From Mesobacillus harenae (lineage in GTDB: Bacteria; Bacillota; Bacilli; Bacillales; Cytobacillaceae): 64,000 bases of DNA. Below are positions 54,035 to 63,166 of the stretch, piece by piece. The position numbers were made by a program, and so were the translations under genes. Every line of letters begins with the position of its first letter. Positions within the stretch are counted from its first letter, which is position 1. The notes below the pieces were generated by a model. That model was given only the letters and a program-made list of their open reading frames with translations, ran no database searches and was not told the origin of the DNA. The stretch spans positions 1 through 64,000 of the forward strand of contig NZ_JABUNR010000002.1 of NCBI RefSeq assembly GCF_013343715.1, given 5' to 3'.

Positions 54035-54805
54035 CTATAGGATCTCCCACTGGTCCAGTGAGTCTATCACATAGGTGGGTTTATTCTCATAGCCGTCAAG
54101 ATGTTCCTTGGTTGTTACCCCTGTATGGACAAGCAAAGTATCCATTCCTGCATTCATTCCAGCCATAATGTCAGTGTCGTAATTATCCCCCACCATTAGT
54201 GTTTCTTCCTTTGTTGTTCCTAGTACTTCAAGAGCCTGATCCATTATAATCGCTTCTGGCTTTCCAATAAAAACTGGCTGGGTCTGCGTTGAAACGGCAA
54301 CAACCGCTGTTAATGAGCCGTTCCCAGGCAGCAGTCCTCTTTCTGTTGGAATCGCAATATCTCCATTCGTTGAGATAAATGCAGCACCATTCCGAACTGC
54401 CAAACAGGCCACAGCGAGTTTTTCATAAGATATACTGCGATCGATACCCATTACTACAAACTGCGCCTGTTCATCCGCGACAATAAGTCCCCTGTCGCTA
54501 ATTGCTTTCTTAAGGCCCTCTTCCCCAATTACAAAAACAGTGGCATTTTTTACTCGATTATATATGTAATTAGCTGTTGCCTGGCTTGTTGTAAACACCT
54601 GGCTCTCTTTAGCTGGAATGTCATAACTTCTTAATTTTTCAGCCACTTGTTCCGGGGTTCGCGAAGAGTTATTTGTCACAAATAAATAGGGAATCTCTTT
54701 TTCAATCAAAAGTCTTACAAAACCTTCCGCTTCTCTTATTCGCTCTGAACCTCGGTACATGGTACCGTCCAAATCAATAAGGTACCCTTTATACTTTTTC
54801 ACCAA
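54035..54805 (-). CDS. yutF: HAD-superfamily NagD-like phosphatase YutF
   Basis: 256 residues. HAD motif I DLDGTMYRGSERI (about 9-21), motif II VTNNSSRTPEQVA (catalytic Thr/Ser), motif III Lys in GKPEAIIMDQALE, and motif IV VGDNYDTDIMAGMNAG. Class IIA (NagD) cap. Cytoplasmic phosphatase of sugar or nucleotide phosphates. ATG start. In conserved order with yutE, 66 bases downstream of it. Confidence 0.94.
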   Translation of the reverse strand: MVKKYKGYLIDLDGTMYRGSERIREAEGFVRLLIEKEIPYLFVTNNSSRTPEQVAEKLRSYDIPAKESQVFTTSQATANYIYNRVKNATVFVIGEEGLKKAISDRGLIVADEQAQFVVMGIDRSISYEKLAVACLAVRNGAAFISTNGDIAIPTERGLLPGNGSLTAVVAVSTQTQPVFIGKPEAIIMDQALEVLGTTKEETLMVGDNYDTDIMAGMNAGMDTLLVHTGVTTKEHLDGYENKPTYVIDSLDQWEIL

Positions 54806-54871
54806 ATCACTCCCAACTGTTTACCCTGATAGCTCGACTGCCCTTTTAAGAAAGTAGTCCAGGGTCCAAGC

Positions 54872-55312
54872 TTACTTTTTAAAAGCTGAAACAGGTCCTA
54901 ACTCATCAATAAGGTAGCTGCTGATCTTTTGAGGAAACTGTTTTAACATCGGCAATTCAGCCTTAAAATCCTGCTGAAGTGCACTGTGATCAACCTCAGT
55001 ATATCTCTGCACAAGTAGTTTTCGGTAGGCTATTATCTTTTTAAAACTTTCATTCATCTCTTCGGTAATAACTTTTTCATCATCCAGAATATCCACAATG
55101 TCCTCATAGCTTCCTGGGTCTCTCATGATAAAACCATCGATCATAGCATTACCCACATCTAGAATCGCCTCGGTCATCGTATGAGTAAGGCGTTCCAATG
55201 CTGCTTTTTCAGTAGGCGTGCTCCATTCCTGCCTACTTTCAAAATGCTCGAGCTGCCCTTCGAAAAATAGCAGAAGCTGTGAAATTTTTTCACGGTCGAC
55301 AAAATACACCAC
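54872..55312 (-). CDS. yutE: DUF86/HepT-like HEPN-domain protein YutE
   Basis: 146 residues, helical, DUF86 family (HEPN/HepT-like). It includes TEAILDVGNAMIDGFIMRDPGSYEDIVDIL and FKKIIAYRKLLVQRYTEVD, equivalent to the RX4-6HXY-like region of HepT; here the sequence is RKLLVQRY without the usual histidine. No nucleotidyltransferase (MNT) partner gene flanks it, so it is a solitary core gene, not an obvious toxin pair. In-order with yutF as in B. subtilis. Confidence 0.9.
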   Translation of the reverse strand: MVYFVDREKISQLLLFFEGQLEHFESRQEWSTPTEKAALERLTHTMTEAILDVGNAMIDGFIMRDPGSYEDIVDILDDEKVITEEMNESFKKIIAYRKLLVQRYTEVDHSALQQDFKAELPMLKQFPQKISSYLIDELGPVSAFKK

Positions 55313-55552
55313 TCGTTCATCCTCTCAAATAACATTATTTTAAAAGAGTAACGCTCCCACCAACGGAAGATTCTAATTAAAATAAGCTCATCTCTTTTAT
55401 TGTATCATAATCTTCTAATCACAATCCTTTGTTCATCCAGCAAAATAGCCTTTGTCCTTTTTTATATAACCAGAAAAATACAACTTTTTTAAAAAAGAAA
55501 ATCATTTTCTGGTAAGATAGGGATGAGGAATTGCCAAGATGGAGGGAAAAGG

Positions 55553-56521
55553 TTGGAACGTGAACTTGCTTTAGAGATAGTTCGAGTGACAGAGGCTGCA
55601 GCCCTTGCTTCGGCACAGTGGATGGGCCGCGGAAAAAAGAATGAGGCAGATGATGCTGCAACTTCAGCAATGCGGAGAATGTTTGATTCAGTCAATATGG
55701 CAGGAACTGTCGTCATCGGGGAAGGGGAGCTGGATGAGGCTCCTATGTTATATATTGGAGAAAAGTTAGGGACTGGCATGGGGCCTGAAGTAGATATTGC
55801 AGTGGATCCACTTGAAGGAACAAGCATTGTCGCCAAAGGCCATAACAATGCTATGGCCGTCATTGCTGTTGCTGACAAAGGAACACTCCTGCATGCCCCT
55901 GATATGTATATGGAAAAAATTGCTGTTGGAAAGCTTGCAGCTGGCAAAATCAGCCTGGATGACCCGATTGAAAAAACAATCGACATTGTCGCCAAAGCAA
56001 ATAACAAACGAATCCAGGATCTTACAGTGATCATTCAGGAACGGGATCGGCATGATGGTCTGATTGAAAGAATACGCGCCAAAGGATCTAGAGTAAAACT
56101 ATTCGGAGACGGAGATGTAGGTGCAGCGATTGCAACAGCGCTTCCGCATACCGGTGTAGATCTGTTTGTCGGAACTGGCGGTGCACCAGAGGGCGTCATT
56201 TCAGCTGCAGCGATTAAAGCCTTAGGCGGGGATATGCAGGCTCGTCTGGTGCCTCACATGATCGAAGAAGAGGAACGCTGTGTTCAGATGGGGCTGCAAA
56301 ATCCAAGGCAGCTGCTGACCTTAAACGATCTCGTTTCTGGAGACGATGCGATTTTTGCAGCTACTGGAGTTTCAAGCGGGGAACTGCTTGATGGAGTACG
56401 ATTTTTGGGCGGCGACTTGGTTGAAACCCATTCAATTGTCATGCGGTCGAAAACAAAAACGGTCCGATACATAACCGCTCACCATCACCTTGAGCATAAA
56501 CCGCACTTGATAATGCTTTAA
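55553..56521 (+). CDS. glpX: Fructose-1,6-bisphosphatase class II
   Basis: 322 residues. Converts fructose-1,6-bisphosphate to fructose-6-phosphate for gluconeogenesis. GlpX signatures: [37 protein letters not shown] and [12 protein letters not shown] carry the Glu/Asp metal and catalytic residues; [14 protein letters not shown] and [19 protein letters not shown] follow. TTG start at 55553 with GGAGGG six bases before; the upstream ATG at 55523 has no site. Not in this place in B. subtilis. Confidence 0.95.
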   Translation: MERELALEIVRVTEAAALASAQWMGRGKKNEADDAATSAMRRMFDSVNMAGTVVIGEGELDEAPMLYIGEKLGTGMGPEVDIAVDPLEGTSIVAKGHNNAMAVIAVADKGTLLHAPDMYMEKIAVGKLAAGKISLDDPIEKTIDIVAKANNKRIQDLTVIIQERDRHDGLIERIRAKGSRVKLFGDGDVGAAIATALPHTGVDLFVGTGGAPEGVISAAAIKALGGDMQARLVPHMIEEEERCVQMGLQNPRQLLTLNDLVSGDDAIFAATGVSSGELLDGVRFLGGDLVETHSIVMRSKTKTVRYITAHHHLEHKPHLIML

Positions 56522-56552
56522 AAAGTTTATTTACCAAAAGGAGGAAATAAGA

Positions 56553-56819
56553 TTGGGAGACCCGTTTTTTTTATATGACGATCTAGTGGACACAAAGACT
56601 CGATTTGTTAGCTTTATGGGCGAAAATCAGCGCTTTGACCTTGCCATTGTTCAGTCTGACCGCTATTACGGAAAAAAGCTCGTGCTTGATATTCAGGGGA
56701 GCCGCTTCGCTATTATCGGACAGGACGATCTCGAAGAAGAAGGCTACCTAGAATTTGCCTTTAAATTATCAGAAGAAGATGCTCAAGAACTTCGCTCTTT
56801 CCTTTACCAAGTTGTGTGA
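56553..56819 (+). CDS. DUF3055 family protein
   Basis: 88 residues with alternating strands (TRFVSFMGENQRFDLAIVQSD, KKLVLDIQGSRFAIIGQDD) and an acidic helix. The DUF3055 pattern is recognised; function unknown. TTG start after AAAGGAGG. Lies 31 bases after glpX and probably shares its transcript; a strong terminator follows. Confidence 0.85.
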   Translation: MGDPFFLYDDLVDTKTRFVSFMGENQRFDLAIVQSDRYYGKKLVLDIQGSRFAIIGQDDLEEEGYLEFAFKLSEEDAQELRSFLYQVV

Positions 56820-56825
56820 CAACGG

Positions 56826-56868
56826 TGACAGGCACCATCCATTTTATGGATGGTGCCTGTCTTGTTTT
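56826..56868 (+). terminator. Terminator of glpX operon
   Basis: GACAGGCACCATCCA-TTTTA-TGGATGGTGCCTGTC, a 15-bp perfect stem, then TTGTTTT. Confidence 0.9.
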
Positions 56869-56909
56869 AGGTGGGATACTATAAATAATTCAATTAAAGG
56901 GGTGACAGC

Positions 56910-57197
56910 ATGACAGACAAAGAAGAGCAAGTATATACAGATTTTTCAAACGTTGAGACTCTAAAAAACTTCCTTACCTCTGAAGAATTTCCAGAAGGTC
57001 CGTTCGGATCGCCTATCCGAAAAGATGCCCCCGTACAGAATAAGGCTGACAAATGGGAGGAGGGTCAGCGCTTTTACACTCCGTTTAATTACGAATTTAA
57101 GAATCTGCACCAAAATTTACCGCGGCAGATGGAAGGTGCTCATCCTACCCATGACGATCCTGATCAGAATGAAGAGCCCCCATACGGCAAGGGATAG
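56910..57197 (+). CDS. Small acidic uncharacterised protein
   Basis: 95 residues, hydrophilic, no signal or membrane helix: Asp/Glu-rich N-terminus (TDKEEQVYTDFSNVETL), Pro-rich middle (EEFPEGPFGSPIRKD) and tail HPTHDDPDQNEEPPYGKG. Resembles small Bacillus proteins of the DUF3905 type, but the match is from memory and uncertain. ATG after AAAGGGGTGA. Followed by a composite repeat. Function unknown. Confidence 0.7.
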   Translation: MTDKEEQVYTDFSNVETLKNFLTSEEFPEGPFGSPIRKDAPVQNKADKWEEGQRFYTPFNYEFKNLHQNLPRQMEGAHPTHDDPDQNEEPPYGKG

Positions 57198-57212
57198 GGT
57201 TTCAGTTATGCA

Positions 57213-57545
57213 AGAAAAGCGCAAGCGCCTTGAACAGCCCCGACAAACCTTAATATGAAGCCCTGTTTAACTTCGACAAGCGCTGGAGGGCTTGAAGATA
57301 AAGTCGTTCTTTGACTTCAGCTGCAAGACCCAAGCGACTCGAGAAGTTAGGAGGCGCAATTGGAAAAGCGCTGGAGGGCCAGAGGGTGAAGTCGCTCTTT
57401 GACTTCATCATCTTGACCGAAGCGATCTCGAGCTGCTCGAAGCCTATCGACTCCTCGCAAGATACTCAGGGAAGCTAACTCTTTGGGAAAACTGGCTAGG
57501 CGCTGGAGCTAGACAGCAGCCAATATCAAGAATTTTATACTTTCT
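57213..57545. repeat. Composite covarying hairpin repeat, second copy
   Basis: AAAAGCGCAAGCGCCTTGAAC start, TTAACTTC/GAAGTTA arms, apical AAGTC...GACTT twice, and tail GAAAACTGGCTAGGCGCTGGAG with TTTTATACTTTCTTA. Almost collinear with 39341-39627 but longer by a duplicated AAGCGCTGGAGGGC block. Confidence 0.87.
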
Positions 57546-57553
57546 TATCTTGC

Positions 57554-57583
57554 AAAAAAGGCCAGTGCTGCTGCTGGCCTTTT
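57554..57583 (+). terminator. Terminator after the acidic protein and repeat
   Basis: AAAAGGCCAG-TGCTGC-TGCTGGCCTTTTC. Confidence 0.82.
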
Positions 57584-57673
57584 CTTCATTCAGCTATGGT
57601 TAGAGAAATTCCTGCAGATTGTCAGTACACAGAATACCTTGCAGGCAATTTATTCCCTCGGTTAAGGTTTATA

Positions 57674-57949
57674 CTATTTCTTTACCTTTTGTGCTACGAA
57701 ATATGCACAGCCGAAATTACAAAACTCATAAAGATATTCACTGAGTGTACTGATTTTTGTATCAAATGTTGCTTTTTGATTCTGGTCATCAAAAAAGCCC
57801 CGAAGCCGAAGCTGGCCATATCCCCAATCTCCTACAATAAAATCATATTTGGTAAGAATATCACTATATCGAGCTCTAAAAGCTTCCTCATTAAAACCGC
57901 TTCTGCTCTCTTCTATCACTTCGTAACAAATATTATTGATGCATACCAT
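57674..57949 (-). CDS. yutD: DUF1027 family protein YutD
   Basis: 91 residues (B. subtilis YutD 102). DUF1027 pattern: FNEEAFRARYSDILTKYDFIVGDWGYGQLRLRGF. Two cysteine-rich parts flank it (CINNICYEV; CNFGCAYFV). Function unknown; conserved in Bacilli. ATG after AGAGGTG. No close partner on its strand. Confidence 0.92.
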   Translation of the reverse strand: MVCINNICYEVIEESRSGFNEEAFRARYSDILTKYDFIVGDWGYGQLRLRGFFDDQNQKATFDTKISTLSEYLYEFCNFGCAYFVAQKVKK

Positions 57950-58064
57950 AAATTATTCACCTCTTTGATCGAACATGTCTAATTAAATTATAACTGATTC
58001 CCCATGAATTACTAAGAAAAAAAAGTAAAAGCATGGTCATTCTATAAATGAGGGGGTGTTTTAA

Positions 58065-58823
58065 TTGAAAAAAGCAGTACTAATAATGAGCCTATGTGGA
58101 TTAACTGCACTGGCTGGCTGTGCAAACAACATGGCAGAGCCAGGCGATGCGGACAGAGGCCTTCATGAGAGAAGCGGCAATACATTAAATGTAAATGACC
58201 AGCGTGCTGATATTTATAACCGGGACGACCGCGGCATGAGGGACAGAAGTGAAGACTTTGGTTATATCCGCCACCAAAAGACTGGCATAATGGGTCAAGA
58301 TACTCAAAGGGATCATTATGCTTGGATAGACCGTGAGGAAATGGCTGACATTATCGGGCTTTTCTGCACAGATGTCCCAGAAGTAGATGATGTCTCAACT
58401 TTGGTAACGGATGAAGAAGTATTAATTATTTATAATACCGATTCAGATGACCGTTTCCAAACAGCTGACCAGGTAAAAAAAATGGCTATGTCTGTCGTTC
58501 CTCGCTGGTACCATGTCTATGTGTCAGATAATACCAACCTTCGCAAAGATGTTGAAAACTTTGCTACACTAGATTCTGACAGCCGGAATATCGAAACCTT
58601 AGTCAATGGGGTGATTACACAAATGCTCCAATCCCCCCAAGGCCGAAATTTAAATGAAGGCGAAAATGCCAACGGTGAAGCCAAGGGTGAAATGAATGAT
58701 AACATGGATAAAGATGATTTAGCGGAAAGGCTCGAAGAAAATAAGATTCAAAATGATGCCAACAACAACAACAACAATAACAATAACAACAGAAACGATA
58801 ATGACAACAATTTGAATAACTAA
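58065..58823 (+). CDS. yutC: YhcN/YlaJ-family sporulation lipoprotein YutC
   Basis: 252 residues. Lipoprotein signal with lipobox LTALAGC (Cys about 18), then the YhcN/YlaJ domain in the middle (ADQVKKMAMSVVPRWYHVYVSDNTNLRKDVENF). A long hydrophilic C-terminus ends in an Asn-rich run (NNNNNNNNN then RNDNDNNLNN) encoded by AAC/AAT repeats. It should sit on the outer face of the membrane or forespore in spores. TTG start after GAGGGGGTG. Synteny with yutD and lipA confirmed. Confidence 0.92.
   Translation: MKKAVLIMSLCGLTALAGCANNMAEPGDADRGLHERSGNTLNVNDQRADIYNRDDRGMRDRSEDFGYIRHQKTGIMGQDTQRDHYAWIDREEMADIIGLFCTDVPEVDDVSTLVTDEEVLIIYNTDSDDRFQTADQVKKMAMSVVPRWYHVYVSDNTNLRKDVENFATLDSDSRNIETLVNGVITQMLQSPQGRNLNEGENANGEAKGEMNDNMDKDDLAERLEENKIQNDANNNNNNNNNNRNDNDNNLNN
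58760..58794 (+). repeat. Asn-codon microsatellite in yutC
   Basis: An AACAACAACAACAATAACAA-type trinucleotide run encodes poly-Asn at the C-terminus. Slippage-prone and likely to vary between strains. Confidence 0.85.
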
Positions 58824-58834
58824 ATCCATGGATT

Positions 58835-58866
58835 GCCTTGTTCGGTAACTCGGACAAGGCTTTGTT
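58835..58866 (+). terminator. Terminator of yutC
   Basis: GCCTTGTTCG-GTAA-CTCGGACAAGGC followed by TTTGTTTG. Confidence 0.8.
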
Positions 58867-58959
58867 TGTTTACCGATAAAATATGCTGCCATGTTTAATT
58901 TCGTTAGCTCTAAAGAGTGTAAAGGTACAGTCGTTATCTGTAACTTCATCAGCAATCCG

Positions 58960-59105
58960 AAGCGGCTTAACCGGATGAGCAGGCTTCCCAAGATATTTGC
59001 TTTAAGAGATGAATATTGTGATCCTAGACGCCACGAGGAAGCCGGTTCTTGGACAAAACTGGCAAGGCTCTGGAGCTACACCGTAGTCAATGATTATAAT
59101 TTTCC
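58960..59105. repeat. Diverged tail of the covarying repeat
   Basis: GAAGCCGGTTCTTGGACAAAACTGGCAAGGCTCTGGAGCTACAC resembles, in segments, the GAAAACTGGCTAGGCGCTGG tails at 39.5 and 57.5 kb. It fills most of the gap before the lipA terminator. Confidence 0.55.
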
Positions 59106-59112
59106 TACCTAT

Positions 59113-59138
59113 AAAAAAACCCAGCTGGGCTGGGCTTT
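59113..59138 (-). terminator. Terminator of lipA
   Basis: AGCCCAGC-CCA-GCTGGG then TTTTTTT on the minus strand. Confidence 0.82.
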
Positions 59139-59142
59139 TGTC

Positions 59143-60060
59143 TTAGGCTTCTTTGGCTTCTTGCTCACCTAAAAGCTGTTTCTTCTTAGCTGCAGAGTTA
59201 ACTTGCTCATCTGCATGGTAGGAAGATCTCACAAGCGGGCCAGCTTCACAATGGCTGAACCCTTTCGTTAAAGCAATTTCTTTTAATTCCAGGAATTCAT
59301 CAGGATGGTAGTACTTTTGTACTTTAAGATGTTTTTTTGTCGGCTGTAAATATTGGCCGAGTGTCAGAATATCGACATCGTGACTGCGCAAGTCATCCAT
59401 GGACTGAATGATTTCTTCTTTCGTTTCTCCCAGGCCAATCATTATGCTCGATTTAGTCGGGACATCAGGCTGCAGCTCTTTAGCCCGATGCAAGAATTCT
59501 AATGATCTTTTGTATGTAGCTCTTGCTCGGATTCTAGGAGTAAGTCGTTCAACTGTTTCAATGTTGTGGTTTAAAATATCTGGTTTTGCATCCATTAAGG
59601 TTTGAATGTTTTCGTATAATCCGCCCATATCAGATGGGAGAACCTCAATCGATGTGAAGGGATTCTTTCTGCGAATAGCGCGGACTGTTTCAGCAAATAC
59701 AGCAGCCCCGCCGTCCTTTAAATCATCGCGTGCAACAGCGGTAACAACTACATGCTTAAGGTTCATCAAGCTGACCGAATCTGCAACGCGTTCTGGCTCT
59801 TCCCAGTCAAGTTCAGTAGGCAAGCCGGTCTTTACGGCACAAAATCTGCATGCCCTTGTACAAACACTTCCCAATATCATAAAAGTAGCAGTCCTTCTGA
59901 CAGCCCAACACTCGTGAATATTAGGACACTTTGCCTCTTCACATACAGTATTAAGCTTTTGTTCACGCATCATCTTTTTTAAACCTGTATAGTTTTCATT
60001 CGTATTCAGCTTTATTTTTAGCCATTCAGGCTTTCTTAGCATCTTTTCATCGGTGCTCAT
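59143..60060 (-). CDS. lipA: Lipoyl synthase
   Basis: 305 residues. Radical-SAM enzyme inserting two sulfurs into octanoyl groups. Auxiliary cluster ligands [12 protein letters not shown] and radical-[11 protein letters not shown] are both intact; the C-terminal RSSYHAD carries the serine ligand. Start ATG at 60060 after GGAGTG; the longer frame upstream has no site. Conserved beside yunA. Confidence 0.97.
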   Translation of the reverse strand: MSTDEKMLRKPEWLKIKLNTNENYTGLKKMMREQKLNTVCEEAKCPNIHECWAVRRTATFMILGSVCTRACRFCAVKTGLPTELDWEEPERVADSVSLMNLKHVVVTAVARDDLKDGGAAVFAETVRAIRRKNPFTSIEVLPSDMGGLYENIQTLMDAKPDILNHNIETVERLTPRIRARATYKRSLEFLHRAKELQPDVPTKSSIMIGLGETKEEIIQSMDDLRSHDVDILTLGQYLQPTKKHLKVQKYYHPDEFLELKEIALTKGFSHCEAGPLVRSSYHADEQVNSAAKKKQLLGEQEAKEA

Positions 60061-60246
60061 ATTTTCACTCCTCTTTCCGGAAAATAACGCATTAACAGGC
60101 AGCCTGCCTGCTTCTGTAGTCACTTTAACACATCAAAGATGGGAGAACAAGCCGAATACATTTCACTTTCCATTATTTGATATTTATTAAATTGGCAAGA
60201 AATCACACACTAAACGTAGCTAACCTTTAAGAAGGGAGGATTCCCA

Positions 60247-61239
60247 TTGAAAATTTTATTTTTTGCTGCTGTTTTCATCGCTTTAATCTTTTTTCCTGGA
60301 TTGGGAAGTGTCAATGCTCAAGAAGAACAGGACCCATACCCATTGAGAATGGAGCTCTATAAAAAGGTTGAAGCGGTTACGAATGTCCCTTGGTATTACC
60401 TTGCAGCTGTTGATCAGTATGAGAGAAACATAAGACAGGTCAGAAAGGATCTTCCAAAGCCAGAAGGAATAGCGGGGATTTATTTTCGTCCCGAGGAATG
60501 GGCAGGTTTACTAAACCCGAATATTAATGATGAAAGCCCTGTCTCTATTCAATTCTTCAATGGCATGGGATTTGATGGGAACGGAGATGGGAAAGCTAGT
60601 ACGGCTGATGATGAAGATGTACTGCATGCCTTTGCCCAGTATCTCCTGTCATATGGTACCGACCATGACAATATTAAGATAGGTCTCTGGAATTATTATA
60701 AGAGAGATAAAACCGTTGGGATCATAATTGGGAAAGCATTGGTATATAAACATTTTGGCCGCTTAAATCTTGAAGAGCATGCATTTCCTGTACCATTAAG
60801 GAGCAACCACAGCTATAAAAACACGTGGGGAGATGCCCGTGGCTGGGGCGGACGCAGAATCCATGAAGGAACCGATATATTTGCCAATTATGGAGTACCT
60901 GTCAGAGCCACTAGCTATGGAATTATCGAAATGAAAGGCTGGAATCGTTTTGGAGGCTGGAGAATTGGCATCCGTGATATAAACAATAACTACCATTATT
61001 TTGCCCATCTAAGCGGTTTTGCCAAAGATTTAAAAACTGGCCAAATTGTTGAACCGGGAATGGTAATAGGCGGTGTAGGCAGTTCAGGCTATGGCCCGCC
61101 AGGAACTTCAGGTAAGTTCCCTCCACACTTACATTATGGAATATACAAAGATAATGGATATACAGAATGGTCATTTGATCCTTATCCTCGACTCAGGTTG
61201 TGGGAACGCCAAGAGAGGCAGCGAACCAAAAAGAAATAA
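60247..61239 (+). CDS. yunA: M23-family peptidase YunA (LytM domain)
   Basis: 330 residues: signal peptide (KILFFAAVFIALIFFPGLGSVNA), then a middle domain (about 50-190) resembling a transglycosylase-like helical region, and the M23/LytM domain. Zn ligands: HEGTD (His and Asp) and HLHYG; also YHYFAHL. Probably a cell-wall endopeptidase or scaffold. TTG start after GGGAGG. Synteny next to lipA as in B. subtilis YunA. Confidence 0.92.
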   Translation: MKILFFAAVFIALIFFPGLGSVNAQEEQDPYPLRMELYKKVEAVTNVPWYYLAAVDQYERNIRQVRKDLPKPEGIAGIYFRPEEWAGLLNPNINDESPVSIQFFNGMGFDGNGDGKASTADDEDVLHAFAQYLLSYGTDHDNIKIGLWNYYKRDKTVGIIIGKALVYKHFGRLNLEEHAFPVPLRSNHSYKNTWGDARGWGGRRIHEGTDIFANYGVPVRATSYGIIEMKGWNRFGGWRIGIRDINNNYHYFAHLSGFAKDLKTGQIVEPGMVIGGVGSSGYGPPGTSGKFPPHLHYGIYKDNGYTEWSFDPYPRLRLWERQERQRTKKK

Positions 61240-61243
61240 ATTT

Positions 61244-61430
61244 AAAAACAAAATCGTAAGCGCCCGTTAAGCGCACGACAGGACTGGAGCACACTGACTG
61301 AGATAAAGAAAACAACGAAGAGCGTTAGCGCATTCGTGCTTGACTTATCAAAGGGAGTGGGGCGAAGTACACAAGTCGCTGGTCGCTGGATGCACTCAAC
61401 GCATCCGATCATTTGCAACTTGAATTTTGA
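61244..61430. repeat. Intergenic repeat, 'CGCCCGTTAAGCG' type, copy 2
   Basis: AATCGTAAGCGCCCGTTAAGC, GACTGAGATAAAGAAAACA and GGGGCGAAGTACACAAGTCG are shared with 29190-29345. Placed just after yunA. Confidence 0.8.
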
Positions 61431-61438
61431 AAACATAA

Positions 61439-61488
61439 AAAATCCGGGGTTTAAACACATTAATTGTGTTCAAACTCCGGTTTTAGTT
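61439..61488. terminator. Bidirectional terminator between yunA and metS-like gene
   Basis: AATCCGGGGTTTAAACACA...TTGTGTTCAAACTCCGGTTTT with imperfect long arms; A/T tracts on both sides. Confidence 0.85.
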
Positions 61489-61492
61489 TACT

Positions 61493-61591
61493 TTATTTAG
61501 ACTTTTTCGCAGCAGTCACAAGACTTGCGGCCAATCCGCCCCAAATGATCACAATACCAACAACCATCATAACAATTGCACTAGCATCCAT
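61493..61591 (-). CDS. MetS-type small subunit of NSS transporter
   Basis: A 32-codon gene. The peptide is MDASAIVMMVVGIVIIWGG followed by LAASLVTAAKKSK: one membrane helix and a basic tail, the pattern of the methionine/alanine importer small subunit (MetS). Its ATG overlaps the stop of the large-subunit gene (TAATG), with AAGGAGG just upstream. Needed in the family for full transporter function. Easily missed by gene callers. Confidence 0.87.
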   Translation of the reverse strand: MDASAIVMMVVGIVIIWGGLAASLVTAAKKSK

Positions 61592-63114
61592 TATTGGGAT
61601 ACCTCCTTGCTCTCTTTTGCGGATTTGTTTAATTCCTGTTTATTCCACTTCTTCAAGCTCAACAGTGTTCCGATAAATATGGCTCCAAGGGCTATAGCCC
61701 ATCCGAAGTTGAAAAGGAATTCCCTTGAATAATCACCATTTCCATAGTCACCTGTTAAATTTTGACGCAGGTTATCGAACATCATGTAACCAAGAACAAC
61801 CGGTGTGATTAAACCCAGGCAGATTCTCCACCATGTTCCAAGCTGAATGTCAGATACACTGTTTGCATGTGCTTGCAGGCCTTTAAGTTCTTTCGCAAAC
61901 CATGCAATTGCAATGACCTGAATTAGCCCAGCTAAGGCAACACCAAAGTTATTGATGAAATAATCAGTAACATCTAGGAAATATAGTCCGCTCTTTGTTG
62001 CAAAAAGAAGTGAAATGACTGCGGATAACCCGCCTCCAAAAAGGACTGATTTTGTACGTGAAATCTTAAATTTCTCCTGAACACCGGCAACGAACGTCTC
62101 AACAATTGAGATGAGCGAAGATAAACCGGCTAAAACAAGTGATCCGAAGAAAAGGAAACCGAAGAATTGGTTAAACGCTGGGAACTCATTAATGATTTGC
62201 GGGAAGACAACAAAAGCTAATCCCACACCCGCACTAACAACTTCTGAAACAGGTACGCCTTGCTGTGCTGCCATAAATCCAAGAATACTGAAAACCCCAA
62301 TACCAGCAAGCAATTCGAAACTTGAGTTAGCAAACCCTGTGATAAAGGCATTATTCGTGATATCCGATTTCTTAGGTAAATAACTTGAATAAGTAATCAT
62401 AATAGCAAATGCAATCGATAAGCTGAAGAAAATCTGTCCGTATGCAGCGACCCATACCTTTCCGTTCGCTATCTGGCTCCAGTCAGGCTTGAAGAAAGCG
62501 TTAAGGCCAGCTGCAGCACCATCAAGAGTTAATGCTCTAACTACAATTATTAAGAATAAGACTAATAGGGCCGGGATGAAAATTTTATTGGCAACCTCGA
62601 TCCCCTTCTTTACACCTGCAAAAAGGACACCTAAAGTTACGATCCAGACTATAACAAGCGGAATAGCGACTCCAGGAACAAGACCGCCAAGCTGGCCAGG
62701 AGTATCAGCTAGCTGAAGGTAGTTTCCAAACAAGAATCCCTCCGTATCATCTCCCCATTTTAAATTAAATGAGAATACTGTATAAGACAGGGCCCAGGCA
62801 ATGATGACTGCATAATAAGTGGAAATAACAAATGATACCGTAACCTGCCACCAGCCAATCCATTCTGAGCTTTTATTTATTTTCGAGTAGGTCAAAGGAG
62901 CAGAACCTCTGTACTTATGACCCATTGTAAATTCCATGATTAAGAGTGGAATCCCTGCTGTTAATAAGGCAAATAAGTATGGCAGGAAGAAGGCTCCCCC
63001 TCCATTTTCATATGCTGTTGCCGGGAATCTCCAGATGTTCCCTAATCCAACTGCTGAACCGATCGCCGCTAAGATAAAACCAGCTCTCGTTCCCCATTGT
63101 GGACGATTTTCCAT
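61591..63114 (-). CDS. MetP-like NSS-family Na+-dependent amino-acid transporter
   Basis: 507 residues, about 12 membrane helices. N-terminal signature GTRAGFILAAIGSAVGLGNIWRFP and ENGGGAFFLPYLF (TM1-TM2 Na+/substrate site). Longer than the NSS protein at 11 kb. It has the small MetS-type partner overlapping its stop, so it is probably a methionine/alanine importer of the MetPS kind. ATG with AGGGGGAAAAG; a hairpin lies in its leader. Own terminator after the small gene. Confidence 0.93.
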   Translation of the reverse strand: MENRPQWGTRAGFILAAIGSAVGLGNIWRFPATAYENGGGAFFLPYLFALLTAGIPLLIMEFTMGHKYRGSAPLTYSKINKSSEWIGWWQVTVSFVISTYYAVIIAWALSYTVFSFNLKWGDDTEGFLFGNYLQLADTPGQLGGLVPGVAIPLVIVWIVTLGVLFAGVKKGIEVANKIFIPALLVLFLIIVVRALTLDGAAAGLNAFFKPDWSQIANGKVWVAAYGQIFFSLSIAFAIMITYSSYLPKKSDITNNAFITGFANSSFELLAGIGVFSILGFMAAQQGVPVSEVVSAGVGLAFVVFPQIINEFPAFNQFFGFLFFGSLVLAGLSSLISIVETFVAGVQEKFKISRTKSVLFGGGLSAVISLLFATKSGLYFLDVTDYFINNFGVALAGLIQVIAIAWFAKELKGLQAHANSVSDIQLGTWWRICLGLITPVVLGYMMFDNLRQNLTGDYGNGDYSREFLFNFGWAIALGAIFIGTLLSLKKWNKQELNKSAKESKEVSQ

Positions 63115-63137
63115 GATCTTTTCCCCCTGTTATTTCC

Positions 63138-63166
63138 ATTCTTCCCTCTAGTGGGAAGAATGGGAA
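63138..63166 (-). promoter_or_regulatory. Leader hairpin upstream of the MetP-like gene
   Basis: CCATTCTTCCC-ACTAGA-GGGAAGAATGG, an 11-bp perfect stem ending about 25 bases before the ATG; no T tract on the transcript strand. It may act on translation or mRNA stability. Confidence 0.6.
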
